From Monosporascus cannonballus (lineage: Eukaryota; Ascomycota; Sordariomycetes; Xylariales): a DNA stretch of 64,000 bases. The stretch lies in contig QJNS01000087.1 in NCBI GenBank assembly GCA_004154925.1, positions 218,234 through 282,233 on the forward strand, in the 5' to 3' direction. Shown one piece after another: positions 14,083 through 26,271 of the stretch (the stretch's first letter is position 1; every line of letters begins with the position of its first letter). Position numbers and translations under genes: made by a program. Below the pieces are notes generated by a model, which was not told where the DNA came from, searched no databases, and saw only the letters and a list, made by a program, of their open reading frames with translations.

Positions 14083-16884
14083 GTTTTCTCAATATATAAA
14101 GTTTTTACGATTTTAACATATTACTTGGTTTAAATATCTATATATATATCTAATAATTTAGTTATCGCAAGGCTTTAACGTATTATATTATATTTCTACA
14201 TGTATTATTGTGCCGAATCTTCTTTTTAAATATTTTAATTATTTAACTTAACAAGTGTGAATTTTGGTGTTTATTATATAAAACTGTTTATATATAATTA
14301 GAATAAATGTACTTATTAATATTAAGAATCAAAGATCGAAGTTTAATTATACGATACTTAATTTTATTTATATAAATACTTTTTTTAGAATAAATCTTTG
14401 GCATTAGTCAAAATGTCGACGGTTTCCGCTCGCTTAATAGCTTTATAAAATTTACTTACCATAAATGAGACGAGTTCGTTATAGATTGTACCAAGACGAA
14501 TTATCGGTATTACATATCCGAAATTTTGCAATATCGTATTTTGATTAATGATAACTTAAAAACTATAAAACGATCGAGATTAGAATTTCTAGCTCTTTTA
14601 CTAGCTAATATTTAATACTTTTAGCCTTAAAACTTGCAAAAGTTTGCAAAGTTTTTTATGCACACTTAAGGTTTATCTTTAAAGTTTACTTTAACGGTTT
14701 ACGTTTAAAGTTTATCCTTATGATTTATTATTTAAAACTTAATTTTTTGACTTCGTCGAACTGTAACGTCAACGGATATAAGGTTTATTATAGTCGACGT
14801 TTATCGGCAATTGTTAATTAGCTTTAATATAAAGTTTTATAAGATTAACGTATAATTTATTTTCAACGTAACATCTATAAATTCATTAATATATTCGAAA
14901 ATATTTAGTAAAAGATTTATAGCGCATATAATTTTATATAATGTTTTTCTATACATTTAATTTAATTTCATCATTTAAACGTAAATCTAAATTCATCTTT
15001 TATTTACTTAAATATTTTTTTATTTATTATTATCGATATATTTATAAATTTATTTAAATTAATATTGTTTTAAATTGTTGAATAATAAATTAAATAAAAC
15101 ATTTAATATACCAATGCTGTTTAATAGTTTTAATACGTTAAAATTATAATAAATATAATATATATGCTCAGTGTTGAATTACCCATTAAAATTGTTTAAA
15201 CATTTATATTTACTTAAAAAGCAGTGTAAATATTAAAGCTAAAAAGTAATATAAAATACCTAAATTATAAGCTCGTAAAAATAAATATAATAGTAATATA
15301 ATATTTTAATAAAACATTTATTTCTTAATATTTAAATAATAATCATTAAATATTAAATAAATTAAGTCGGCAATTACGTATATAAGTTTTCTAAGCCCAT
15401 ATTAATCGAGAAAAAACGTGTTTACAGAGACCTAGCAATCGGCTTTAAAGTAAGACTATAGAACTAAGGTATACTTTATCTTAACTGTAATAACTATTAA
15501 TTACTTGTCGTATAAATCAATATTAAGCATAATATTTATTGTGTAAATTATATCGTATAATAAGGTCTTATATATTTAGCTTAACTAGAAATATATAAGT
15601 TAAATTTAAACGCGTTTTATTTTAAGTCAATTTAATTTAATATAATTTAATTTATATTTAATACTTTAACAATATATTTAAATATATATAAACCTTTTGA
15701 AAGGAATTTTATATTTAATTAACAGGAGCATTATTATTTAATATAATTCGAAGATATTATATAAATAAAATAATTATTAGTATATATATATATCTTATCT
15801 TATTAATTCTATTCTTTCAGCGCATTTTATCTTTGTATTTTACATTATTATTATTGATTTTATAATTGTTATAGTACTATCAAAACGGCTTTTTTAAGCC
15901 GCTGTTTTGCTATATATACGCAAGCACTATGCGCTTACTAGATAAAGTCTTTCTTTCTTCTTTATATAATAATAAAATATTTCGCAGAATCTAGAAGTCG
16001 GAAAGCGCTGTGACAATAACGAACGTTTAATATAATATTAATATAAATATATTACAAACACCTTTTGCTCGTTTTCATACCATGGTTAAAATTATTATAA
16101 CGGTTAATAAAAGTAAATTCGAATTTGTAACAATTAAATATATATTTTTCCACTTTGATATTTTCTTCGAATTTAAAAGCTTTTAATTGTTTTCATTATG
16201 AATTATTTTCTTATTTTTTCTCTTTTTATTCGATATTTTTCTTTATTTATAAAAACAATGAAAATTATCCGTAGACTGTTAAAACGAAGATAATTTTTCA
16301 AAACAAAAAAATAAATTAAAATAGCTTATTAATAAAAGTAATTAAAATTTTTCATATAATATTATTTACAAATTTCTAATTTAGGCGAAAGGTTTTATAT
16401 ATTTTAATAAATTTCGAAAAACTAAAAATAAATACTTTTTTAAAAGAGATATTTATAAGAAAAAGAAATAATGATGAAAAATCGCAGTTGATAACGGTTC
16501 TATATAATTATTGCAAAGAGGATTAAAACGTAAAAACTAAAATTTAATTTTAATAATATATTTAAATATAAAATATGTATTTATAAAGAAATTGCAAATA
16601 TTACGTAAATATTTTATAAATTTTTAAAAACTTGATATATTATACCTTAGGAAATGAAATTTATCATTATAAAATATGAGAATGTATCTAATAAGGTATT
16701 ATATTTAGCAGGTTTTTATATTACGTTATATAATAAAGTTATTTTATAATTAATTCAAATTTTCTTAAAATATTATTTAACCAATAATTAATATGGTATA
16801 TTTATATGTATATATATATATATATATATAATTTAAACGTTACTAACGTAAGTATATAAATATTATGACCTAATGGTTTTGGCT

Positions 16885-17050
16885 TCCTTACAAACGGTCG
16901 GGGCTACAAGAAAAGCTAAATCCGACCCAAGCTAAGACATCACGTAACTGGCTCAAAGGTTTCAAGATGCCAAGCACTTTGAGCCTCTTGAGCCAGCAGG
17001 AGAACTCAAAGAGCTCAAAGAGCTCAAGGGTTTGAACCATTTAAACATCT
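16885..17050. repeat. GC-richer relic island in AT-rich DNA
   Basis: A conspicuously less degraded island of about 165 bp with short internal direct repeats (GAGCTCAAA repeated at about 17010-17030, CTTGAGCC/TTTGAGCC motifs before it). A weakly similar stretch occurs near 2755-2840, sharing GCTAAATCC and AGACAT in the same order. It is probably a fragment of a dispersed element that escaped most mutation. No coding potential is seen. Confidence 0.4.
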
Positions 17051-19613
17051 TAAGCTAAGATAAAGATATATACGTTTATTATTCCCATAAGTATAGATAG
17101 CATTAGCTTGTAATAATAATTCGTTATCCAAGACCGCTTTTGGTATTACGAAACGTAACTAAGTTACTTTATTGCTCAGATTTCTACGATACTTCCGCTA
17201 ATATAAACCGGTACAACTTAGATTTAATAATTAGTTAATTAGCTTAGCTGTTATAATAAAAGTAAAATATTATAATGTTTTTAATTGATAATTATTAGTT
17301 TAATTAAGTTTTTAAGCTTTATTAATCGAATTTATTATCAATATTTTTTTAATTATATTAAAATATATATAAGACTTTATTTTAGCTTTATTTCTGTACT
17401 AATTTTAAAAGAGTTATACTTTTATAATTATTATTCTTTTTATAAATGTTTAATATTTAAAGTTATTAATTACTTTTTTATAACTAGCATTTTATACATT
17501 ATTTTATTTTTACAATAGTTATTAAAATTTTGTAAAGTTTAAAAGTAGGATTTTTAGTTGAGCTTTATTTAACTAAGTTTATGAAAAAACAAAAAAACTC
17601 CTCTTTGTAATTTGGATTGAAAACTACAAATCAATAAAATAGTAAAAATATAATACATTTTACTCGTAACTTTAAATTCTTTGTGTTCTTTTCTTATTTC
17701 AGTTTTATTATTAAAAGTTTACGTACTATAAACTTTTAATACGTATTATATTTACGCAGTTTTAAATATGCCCTATTTTACGACGGATAATATTTCGATA
17801 AGCATATTTAGTTTTATTAATATATTTATAGCAAATAATTAATTTGGCTTTAAAAAGACGAGTTGTTAAAACAATAGAATTATTGCTTATAAAACATATA
17901 TTTAAATAACGAACATAATTTTAATACATTTAATTATAAATTATTATTGAATTCAGGTATAAACCTTGATTAGTTATATTCGCAATCATTACTTGACATG
18001 TTTTTATTAAGGTTTATATAAGGTTTTATTCTAGCTCTGTCTATTCAGCTGTTTTTAAAAAGGTGTGTTTTTATAAATAACTTAATCGAACCTAGAAAAG
18101 GAAGAAAATAGTACAGTAGTTTAACATATGCAAACGGTATATAAAGGTTAACCAGTTAATAGTTTATAAACTATTGCCGGCTTAAAGATATTAAAACCTT
18201 TTAAGCTAAGTTATACTAATATTTAATAGCTAGCACCTTATAGTCTAGCAATTTAATCCTAATCTTAATTAGATATATATATCTATATAAGAGGTTTATA
18301 ATATAAAATGGCTTAAAATACATCTTAATATAAGATAAATATAAGAAATATTATTAACAATAAGAATATAATAAAATAAATATTTAAAAAATTCAATATT
18401 TTAAAATTCTAATCATAAAATTTAACTTTTCAATTTGCATTACTTGGATATATATTATTCGCTTTACTTGTTAAGAAATATAAAATATATTATAATTATA
18501 TATATTGTTTTATAAAGAAATTTAATAACTTTAATTTCAAATAAATATTATCTATAATATATATAATATACAAAATAGCTTATTAAGTTAATTTAATATT
18601 TTAGTAAATCTTTACTTTTAAATATAAAGTTATTGGCATTACGTTTACTTATAATTTAAAATTTATACCCTATTAATAATACTTTGTTTTATACTATATT
18701 ATTTTACGTTGTTAAAAAAGTTATTTTGAAAAACCTCTTTTAATTTTACTTTTACCTTTAAAAATAATATTTATTTCACTATTATTAGATCACGCACCAC
18801 ATTACTTTATTAGGCATATTTTATTACTGCATAATATTTTAACTTTTTTTATTTTTTTAAATTAATATCTATATTTTAATAATACTTAATTAGGAATATT
18901 TATTCAATAAATAAAAACATTTTAACCTGTTTTATAACGAATAAAAAAAGAGTATACTCATGCAATACTAAGTTTGATTTATAAAATCGCTTGTTTTATA
19001 TTAAATAAATAAGATAATAATAAATATCTTCGAATCGATCTTATCTTTAATTTGTAAAACATTAACACCGAATACAAGTAAATCGATTCCTTTACGAATT
19101 ATTGGCAGAGATATTGAAGCGTATTTTATTTAGTTTTAACTTACTAAAAATATAATAAAATATACTTATTGTTTAACGCTTTACGATGTATATTAAAAAC
19201 TAGAAAACGTAGAAACTTTTTAAGTAGTAAAAAAAATTAAAACAAAGAGTTTAATAATTAAAAGGTTGTGCTCGAAAACATAAGAATATTTGGTTAATAA
19301 TATAATTTCATTCGAAATATATTTATAAAATATAATATTATATTTAGAATTTAAAATTTTATCAAACCGAAGTTTTAAATAAAGTATTAAATAATACTAA
19401 GTACAACAGCTAGCTATATTAAGAAATTATATGGTTTATAGATATATATAATAAGAAATTATTAAAATAATTGGAATTATATATATTAAGAAATTTATAA
19501 AGACAAATAGAAATTTTACTTATTATTATAAAAGCAGAAATCGTATAAATACTTTAGTTAAAAAAGCAGTTTCAGTTAATTAAAAACTAAGATAAAAACA
19601 ACAGTAAAATAAT

Positions 19614-19735
19614 TGTCACAGTACTAAGTGACACCTCGTAGGTATTTAGGGCAGAACAAGACGGTCAGTGCTCGAGCTGACAACGTTTCACTTTTAGTGG
19701 TGTAATAGCTACGCCCTAGCTCTCGTATCGTAACA
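19614..19735 (+). mobile_element. solo-LTR-like element, copy B
   Basis: The best preserved copy: 122 bp from TGTCACAGTAC to CGTATCGTAACA, flanked on both sides by ATAAT, a perfect 5-bp target-site duplication (19609-19613 and 19736-19740). The ends are short imperfect inverted repeats (TGTCAC and GTAACA). It lies in the same orientation as copy A, 5.5 kb away, but the two copies have different flanks, so they are independent insertions and not the two ends of one element. LTR retrotransposons, and very short-LTR non-autonomous derivatives, leave this footprint after recombination. Confidence 0.7.
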
Positions 19736-21644
19736 ATAATAAGCGAATTAATTTTAATTGTTATAAAAACGATTTTTCAATAGAATTTGAAATGTTTTAA
19801 ATAAATAACAATATTATTATATTATAGATTTTTATATTTATTACTTGTTTTATCTTTTCGACATATTTCTCGTTTTTATTTTATAATTCTAGCATTTTTT
19901 TCTATATTAAAATATAATACGGCATTATTATATTATATGTATAAATAAAATTTAGTTGTCTTTTATAATACGTTTTAAATTATTTCAACTATTAATAATG
20001 TTAAATCTCTATGTACAAAGAATTAAACTTGGTTTATTTAATTTTCATTATAGGCTTTTGCATTTAAACTATTTTCATTATATATGTATTTATTGTTTTA
20101 TTATTATTTTTAAAAGTTGAATTTCTTTTCTACTTATAAAAGCAGTTAAAAGACTATAAAATAATAAACGAGAATATTATCAATAAGAAACATTTTATAT
20201 TTATTGGAGTATTTTCGTGTTATACGAGTTAATAAGTTAATTTATTTAAAATATATAACTTCTATAAAACTTATTGTATTTTAAATAAACATTCAAAAAT
20301 TTTATATATCTATTAATAAAGAGAAATATTCTTGTATAGAAAAAGTTTGTACAATAACATATACGAATAATAAACCGTATTTATTAACGATGAAATATAA
20401 GTATTAATTAAAAGTTAAAACTAAAAAATAAAAAGATGATATTTGTGATAAACTAGGATATAAAATTTCTTTAATCTAAAAATTAGAATTAATTTTCAAT
20501 AATATATTGTATAATTGTTAATTAATTTAAGTTTGTTAGTAAAATCAGTCAAAAACCTATTTCGTAAAATCGTTTATTTTCTTAGATAATATAGTACGTT
20601 AGCGCATTTTTCTAAAAAATTTACAATTTAAATAAAATTATCTTTAAATTTATAACAAAATTAATTGCTGTAAAAATTTTCTATCTAATTAAAAAAATTA
20701 GATTTTATATACTTATATTTTTGATTTATTTTACCTATTCTAATTATTTATTTCATAATAATCTTTTGTTTTTAAAAAAAAATACCAAATAAATATAAGT
20801 TTAAGTTTTATATTTTTAGGCTAAACTGTATATATCGAAAACTTTTACACGATATAATTTACACGATAAATACTATGGTTAATTTTTTCAAATACGATAA
20901 CTAATTAATAATATTTATAGTTGTATTATTTAAAATAAAAATTTATATTTTTATATAAAATAATGCTAATTATGCCTAAAAATTCACAGCTTAATATTGC
21001 GCTTTTTTGAGTTTTATTATTTTTGTAAATACTTTATTTACTAAGTTAGCAAGGTACTTAAAATTACCATTTTGCACGATTTTAGCCGCAGCTTATCTCA
21101 GCTAGTTTCGAACTCTTTGGCTTGTTGTTAATATATTGATATATTTTTGAAACTAATTAAATATTATATATTTATAATATACTAAAAAGATATAAGTTCT
21201 AATCACGCTAATACGAAAGCTTATTTTAAATAACTATCTTTAAATTAATAATTTTCTTCTTAAATTTTATCTTATTATAAAAAATTTGTTTTATAACTTT
21301 ATAAGTTTTTATTAATAAATTATTTAAATTATCTATTAAATATATATTAACATAGTTATAACTGTTTATAAAAGTATTGTATAAAATATATGTAAAATAT
21401 ATTTAAATTTAAGCTGTATTTATTAAATTAAATTAAATATGCTAAAAACTTTTATATACTATATAATTTGTACAATAAATGTTATATCTAATATTTTCGA
21501 ATATAATAATTTCTTTCTAATATTTACGGTTAAAATACATTATACTTTAATTTATAAAATGTTATTTTAAAGCTAATTATTGAGTTTTTATAAATACGTT
21601 GTTTTTTTTAAATTGATATCGGCTTGAAAGACTTATATGCGTAA

Positions 21645-21768
21645 TGTTACGATATAGAAAAACAAGAGTCTAGCTATTACACTTCTAAAAGTGGAACGTT
21701 GTCAGCTCGAGCACTGACCGCCTTGTTCTGCTCTATATACCTACTAGGTGCTACTTGAGACTGTGATA
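21645..21768 (-). mobile_element. solo-LTR-like element, copy C (inverted)
   Basis: A 124-bp reverse-complement copy of the family at 13959 and 19614. On the + strand it runs from TGTTACGATATAG to CTGTGATA, where the last bases should read GACA and have changed. Its inner part is less mutated than copy A. No target duplication is visible (CGTAA against AAATA), so its edges may be damaged. The position is about 360 bp inside the edge of the AT-rich block. Confidence 0.6.
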
Positions 21769-22155
21769 AAATATATAATATTATTCGCTTTTATTTAATA
21801 ACATTTTTATTTATATATATATAGGCTCTTTTCGTAATAATTACAAATTTGTTTATTAAAAAATAAAATTTGTTTTTAATTTTTATTAACTATTATAAAT
21901 TTTTGATTTAAAAATTTATATATATATTTTAGCAGCGTTTTTAACATTATATATAATATAGTTTTTTCTATTTTCTAGTGTTTTTATCAATATTTAATTA
22001 ATAACTTTTTAAGCAAGATTTTCGAAAATTTCTAAAAAAATTACGGAAAGTGAAACCAAAATTACAACTGTTATTAAGGCTTATTTTCGCTGTTTGTGTG
22101 TTTTTGTAGATCCGCTCTCGCGATATACTTAAAGATACAAATTTTTGCGAAGCCC

Positions 22156-22296
22156 TAGCCACAGCTGCGCCGCAGACGCAGCCACAACTGCAAAAATAGA
22201 GTCTGACTCTAGTGAAGCAAGCCGCAGCTGAGCCGCAGCTGCGCCGCAGGCAAAGCCATAACCGCCAAAATAAGGGCTGATTTTGATGAGGTAAGG
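22156..22296. repeat. 74-bp imperfect direct repeat at isochore edge
   Basis: Two adjacent copies about 74 bp apart share the core CAGCTGCGCCGCAG (starting at 22162 and 22236), followed in both by GCCA-AAC-GCC/GCAAAA and by TCTGACTCTAGTGAAGCAAG or its diverged counterpart. A third partial core lies between them at about 22223-22232. The region is open on the minus strand (22320 to 22129), giving an Ala/Leu/Ser-rich peptide, but that follows from the repeat and is not called a gene. It sits exactly where GC content rises. Confidence 0.65.
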
Positions 22297-22320
22297 GGGA
22301 TTCGCTCTAATAGCCCCCAC

Positions 22321-24420
22321 AAAAGCCCCGGACCTTTTGCTAGCGTTAATCTTGTCATTATGGGATCTGATTAAAAGGTGTTATGACAGCAGTGGGAAAA
22401 AGCAGGGTATTTCATGATGTTACTCTGTATACTAATTATAGGGATATTGACATTCCAGCCAATTCCAGCTTTTCGTCGGCCTGGTGGAGAAACTACCTGC
22501 ACACGTGTAAATACCCCTGAGTGCAGTCTTAGCGTGGAGTTACCCGCCATAGTTTTAACTATTCTGGTACCGAATTGCTAATATCGCCTTTCTTTTGCCG
22601 GAAATTACTACCGCTCTTATTAATAAAGTGGGATTGAGTTCGTAGTCAAGACTCCTTGGCGCCTGGCATGTCGAGTTCCGCAGAAGGGCAGCCCAAAGGA
22701 GCCAACCAGAGTCCGCACATACTCAAGCTTCTACACTATTCGGGGTAATTTCTATTAGTATCCTCCACCGGGTCCACCGTCCAATCTAGCAACGTCATGG
22801 CTTAGCTAGCCAGCGGCTGGTGGAAAATGCTTTTTATATTTCCGGTACTCTCAAGTTTTTATTTGTATTTAAAGAGGCTTAGCTACCGTGACTTTCTTAT
22901 AGGACCTTTAAAGGTCAACCACCAGTAATGCATCTTCCATCCGTTACATACTTCAGTGTGTGATGTCCGGCTCTCATACCCACCCTTAAGGCAAATGACT
23001 AATAATACGATCTCGAAGCAAGAAAGGCGAATGTATATTCCCCGCAAACTCTATAGGAATATAAATTTCATACCTTAGATCGCAGAAACTGGGGGTGTGG
23101 AGGGAGTTAATAGAAATTACTCCAACTTCCAGACACTACAGTTTGCCCGTGTTGGGTGAGATCACCAGGCACTAAAATCCATGTAAAATAGTAGAGACCC
23201 TTACATATAGAGAAATCACGGCCGAACGATAGTAATTTTATATTCATATTCCTAATCGCGAAGCAAGTTGATGGGATGACTGGTTACAAATGTTCTGATG
23301 CTTGATAGTAAATTTCCCCAATGCATTCATTATACCCCTTTGCTTTGCGAAATCATGCTTGAGAGGATGGAGAGCGCTCCAGCGGCGAGAGAGGCTTCAT
23401 CCGTGTGGAATCCGTTTCAAGCGTTCCCACTTGTTTAACTGTGTGCTTAGCTTCTCGTGCCTCCACGAGACCGAATTGTTATGGAATGAGCTACGGGTAC
23501 TAAGCTTCCCAGCATGAGAATGGTCTTCTCGATGATGATTCGAAGAAGAATAAAATCATGCAATGAGTTGCGTAGTAGGAAGAGAAAGAAATGTCCTCAC
23601 TTGCCCCATAGTTGTGCAAGTCTTGGGTGTTTCATTAATATGGATTCGATCCTAACATATGGGGTTTGCCCCTTCGTGCATCCCAATTCGTGCCCAAGAT
23701 AGTCGTCTGACTCTGGCAACATTTCTACCAATCAAGACGCCGTCTAGCCGGACTGACCGGCCTGTGTGAGTCCCCAAATCGAACCCTTGCGAGGAATAAC
23801 GGGGGCTCCGTATGGCCGGACACGTGCCGGACTTGTCCCCGATTTGGAGACGGGTTTCGAACTCACAAGTCTATGGAAGCTAGTTACGTAACCGGGATAT
23901 GTTAGCACTAGCTGTTTGAGACTTCTTCACATTGCCACACCATCGTAGTAGGGTTCGCAAGGGGTACGCGATGGGTACCCTTTACTACCCACAACGTAAG
24001 TTTAATACGTCATAAAATCTAAACACTTCCGGTTACCTGGATATAAACGGTATAAATGTAATTCCGTACTGTTTACACTGTACAGGCCTTTAATGCTTAT
24101 TTATGATTGAAAATATTAACCGTGGGTCCTGGTGGGTATGTAGGTGGGTGGTTAGTGCACACCCTACGTCAGATCGGCGCGCCCGAAATCTTTGCTCCGC
24201 GCCGGCAGTTCAGGGATACTTAGGGGCAACGATATAGATCAATCGTGGATTACAACAAGCCGGGCACTAGATTGGAGACAACTCGAGAGCCCTTGCTTCA
24301 AGTGCACTTCTTGCAACCAGACATTCCATGAATTGATTTTCATTATCACATTCACGCGAGTGCCAAGTTGCTTTCCTCTCACGGTCGTCCTTGAATCTGT
24401 TCCGGCTTGAGAACGACTCA
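22321..24420. other. intergenic, no gene recognised
   Basis: GC content is normal but there is no long open frame or family motif. A loose inverted repeat lies at about 23770-23870, with AGTCCCCAAATCG opposed by CGATTTGGAGACGGG. The last few hundred bases before 24421 should hold the promoter of the PTH11-like gene. Nothing else is supported. Confidence 0.5.
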
Positions 24421-25874
24421 ATGTCGTCGAAAACCGCCATCATGGTCACCCCAGCGGGTGTAGGCGTTTCCCTCCTCTATGTCACGGTCGTGATGCTGGT
24501 CTTGAGTTGGGTCGTCTTCACTGCACGCACAGGGATACGGATGGTGAGTAGCATCTAGTGGGGCATTGTTACTCTTCTCTGTCTTAGGAGGCTATTTCTC
24601 TGTTGGAGGGGAGTCTGCAGTCTCGAGACACGATGAAGAGCACCCAAGAACTCGCCAGCTGGTCCACGATGAGTATTTGCTGACTCTGGATGATGCAGTG
24701 GATCAAAGCTTTCGGTGTGGATGACTGGCTCATGGGAGCCGGCCTTGTAGGGTCCGAGCAGCTTCCTCTGAAGCAATGACCACTGACATGGAGACATTAC
24801 AGATTCTCTACTCGATCACAGCCGCTCTAGTGATTGTTTGCTGTTTTTACGGCGCTGGGCAGCATTCGAATGCGCTTACAAAACCGGCTATAATGCAAGG
24901 AACAAAGGTAAGTCCTCTGCCCATTGAAGTCAGTAGGGAGTTGACATTGGTAATAGCTGTTCTTCATCGCCGAGTTCTTCTACGCGTCTTCCACGGTGCC
25001 TATAAAGTGCAGTATCTGCGCGACCCTTCTCCGTATAGCTGATGCACGTCGCCGTTTCGTGTGGACCCTTTGGGGCCTCATGGTTTTGGTTGCCGTTGCT
25101 GCTGTGATATTTATTGTTACCATAGCCAACATCTGTCATCCGATCAGTACATTATGGGGTGAAGCCACGGGCACCTGCAACCCCAGCTTGAATAGCAGCG
25201 TCGGCTTCTTCTTTTCTGCTATTGCTATCGCCACTGACTGGACCCTCGCCATTCTCCCCGCAGCTTTGCTGTGGAATGTCCAAATGAAAAGAAGGGTCAA
25301 GCTCTCAGTTGCCTTGATTCTTGCCCTTGCTGCATTGTACACATCCTTGAAAGGGCATTGATATATCCCGTAACATTGTGACTGACTCTCTCCCAGTGCA
25401 AGCTGTGCCACGATTATCCGACTCCGCTACCTTACTTTATACGACGACCAGGCAGAATTTATGTTTGGCATCGGCGCGATTGGCTTGTGGTCTGTCATAG
25501 AGGAAGGCATCGGAATTATCGCCGGCTCGATGCCCGCCCTTGGGCCTCTCCTCAGTTGCTCGTCACGTCGCAGGACTGCCGCCAGCGGCTCTGACCAGCC
25601 CTCCGCCGGTACGCCTTTCCACTCGCTATCGAATCAAGGGCATGACAGCCACAGGAAGCGCCGTAGAGATGATGTCAAGCTGGCCACTTTCGATTCCACA
25701 ACGCTAAGCGAAGCCCCCCACAATCGCAATGAGTCACACACGTCCGATACCGATGGCGACAGCCAGAAACACATTCTGAAGGAAACACAAGTTACTGTGA
25801 CTGCGGAGGATTATAATGCGGCTGACGACTGGGCAAGGCAGCGGGTACTTGGGTGGGAGAAGCGCAACTATTAG
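24421..25874 (+). CDS. PTH11-like / fungal rhodopsin-domain membrane protein
   Basis: Five exons (24421-24543, 24699-24746, 24803-24907, 24957-25336, 25397-25874) give 377 residues. Introns are 155, 56, 49 and 60 bp with GT-AG ends; a TGCTGAC branch point precedes the first acceptor. The joins restore the landmarks of the fungal rhodopsin/PTH11-like seven-helix family. These are GVDDWLM after the second helix region, a Lys before the LFFIAEFFYASS helix, an IKCSICATLLRI segment, CHPIS-LW, the SAIAIATDWTLAILPAALLW helix pair, an ASCATIIRLRY segment and WSVIEEGIGIIAGSMPALGP. The tail (about the last 110 residues) is polar and Ser-rich, as is usual for a cytoplasmic end. Some members are proposed plasma-membrane sensors; most have no known ligand. 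The start ATG is followed directly by a hydrophobic helix. A shorter first intron (24544-24587) runs into a stop, so the longer one is preferred. It is related to the broken gene at 47961. Confidence 0.8.
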
Positions 25875-26271
25875 TACGTGATGGAATGGTGGTACTCTAC
25901 TGAGTTCTCGCGGCCGTGATGCTGCGACCCCGAATGAGCATCCCGCACAAACGAAAGTAAGCGTTTCCTCAACTTATTTTGTAAGTATATGAATCACGGA
26001 ACCAATTTACTCAAGAACAAAGGGTCACTTGCATAGCACCACTCCCAGGACCTGGAACGGTTAGAATAGCCATAAGGGCAGTCCTCAGCTTATGTTTCTG
26101 CGTGATCGGATTTAGGTTAGCTTGCCCACTTTTCAATTCTCTGATGCCCTAGGCTACATGTTGACAAACTGACGTTGCAAGTGTGGGACCACTTGACGTT
26201 CACTGCGTTGCATGAACGGGATCTGATTCTTGTTTTTACGCATGGTACTTAAGGTTTTCAAGTTGATGTGT
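25875..26271. other. downstream intergenic, nothing recognised
   Basis: About 400 bp after the PTH11-like stop, expected to contain its 3' untranslated region. No repeat, RNA gene or open frame was found here; the inverted-repeat cluster begins at its right end. Confidence 0.5.

Larger units (their letters stand above)
1..22120. repeat. AT-rich, probably RIP-degraded isochore
   Basis: The whole stretch is dominated by A, T and TpA steps, with stop codons in all six frames and no open frame longer than about 77 codons. The few short open frames have biased, low-complexity translations and look like chance. GC-richer scraps survive only at a few places (around 2755-2840, 16890-17050 and the three LTR-like copies). 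This fits repeat-induced point mutation (C-to-T on both strands) acting on old transposons in a filamentous ascomycete. The + strand is rich in A over T from about 3.3 to 8.6 kb and richer in T on either side, which suggests separate dead elements. It could be a centromere core, a heterochromatic island or a subtelomere; no telomere repeat is seen. The edge to normal DNA near 22.1 kb is sharp. Confidence 0.85.

Noticed and set aside
17285..17518. 77-codon open frame in the AT-rich block
   Set aside because: Ile/Phe/Tyr-rich translation made of AT-only codons; no start context, no family, and such frames are expected by chance in this composition.
22129..22320. 63-codon minus-strand frame rich in Ala and Leu
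   Set aside because: It is generated by the 74-bp direct repeat, whose unit is not a multiple of three, so the two copies do not encode a repeated peptide.
23760..23880. tRNA-derived SINE suggested by GGGTTTCGAACTCACAAG and flanking inverted repeat
   Set aside because: The B box has an extra base, there is no A box at the right distance and no cloverleaf forms.
24544..24587. 44-bp first intron in the PTH11-like gene
   Set aside because: Using this acceptor leads to a TGA 31 codons later before GVDDW; the 155-bp intron ending at 24698 joins in frame and has a good branch point.
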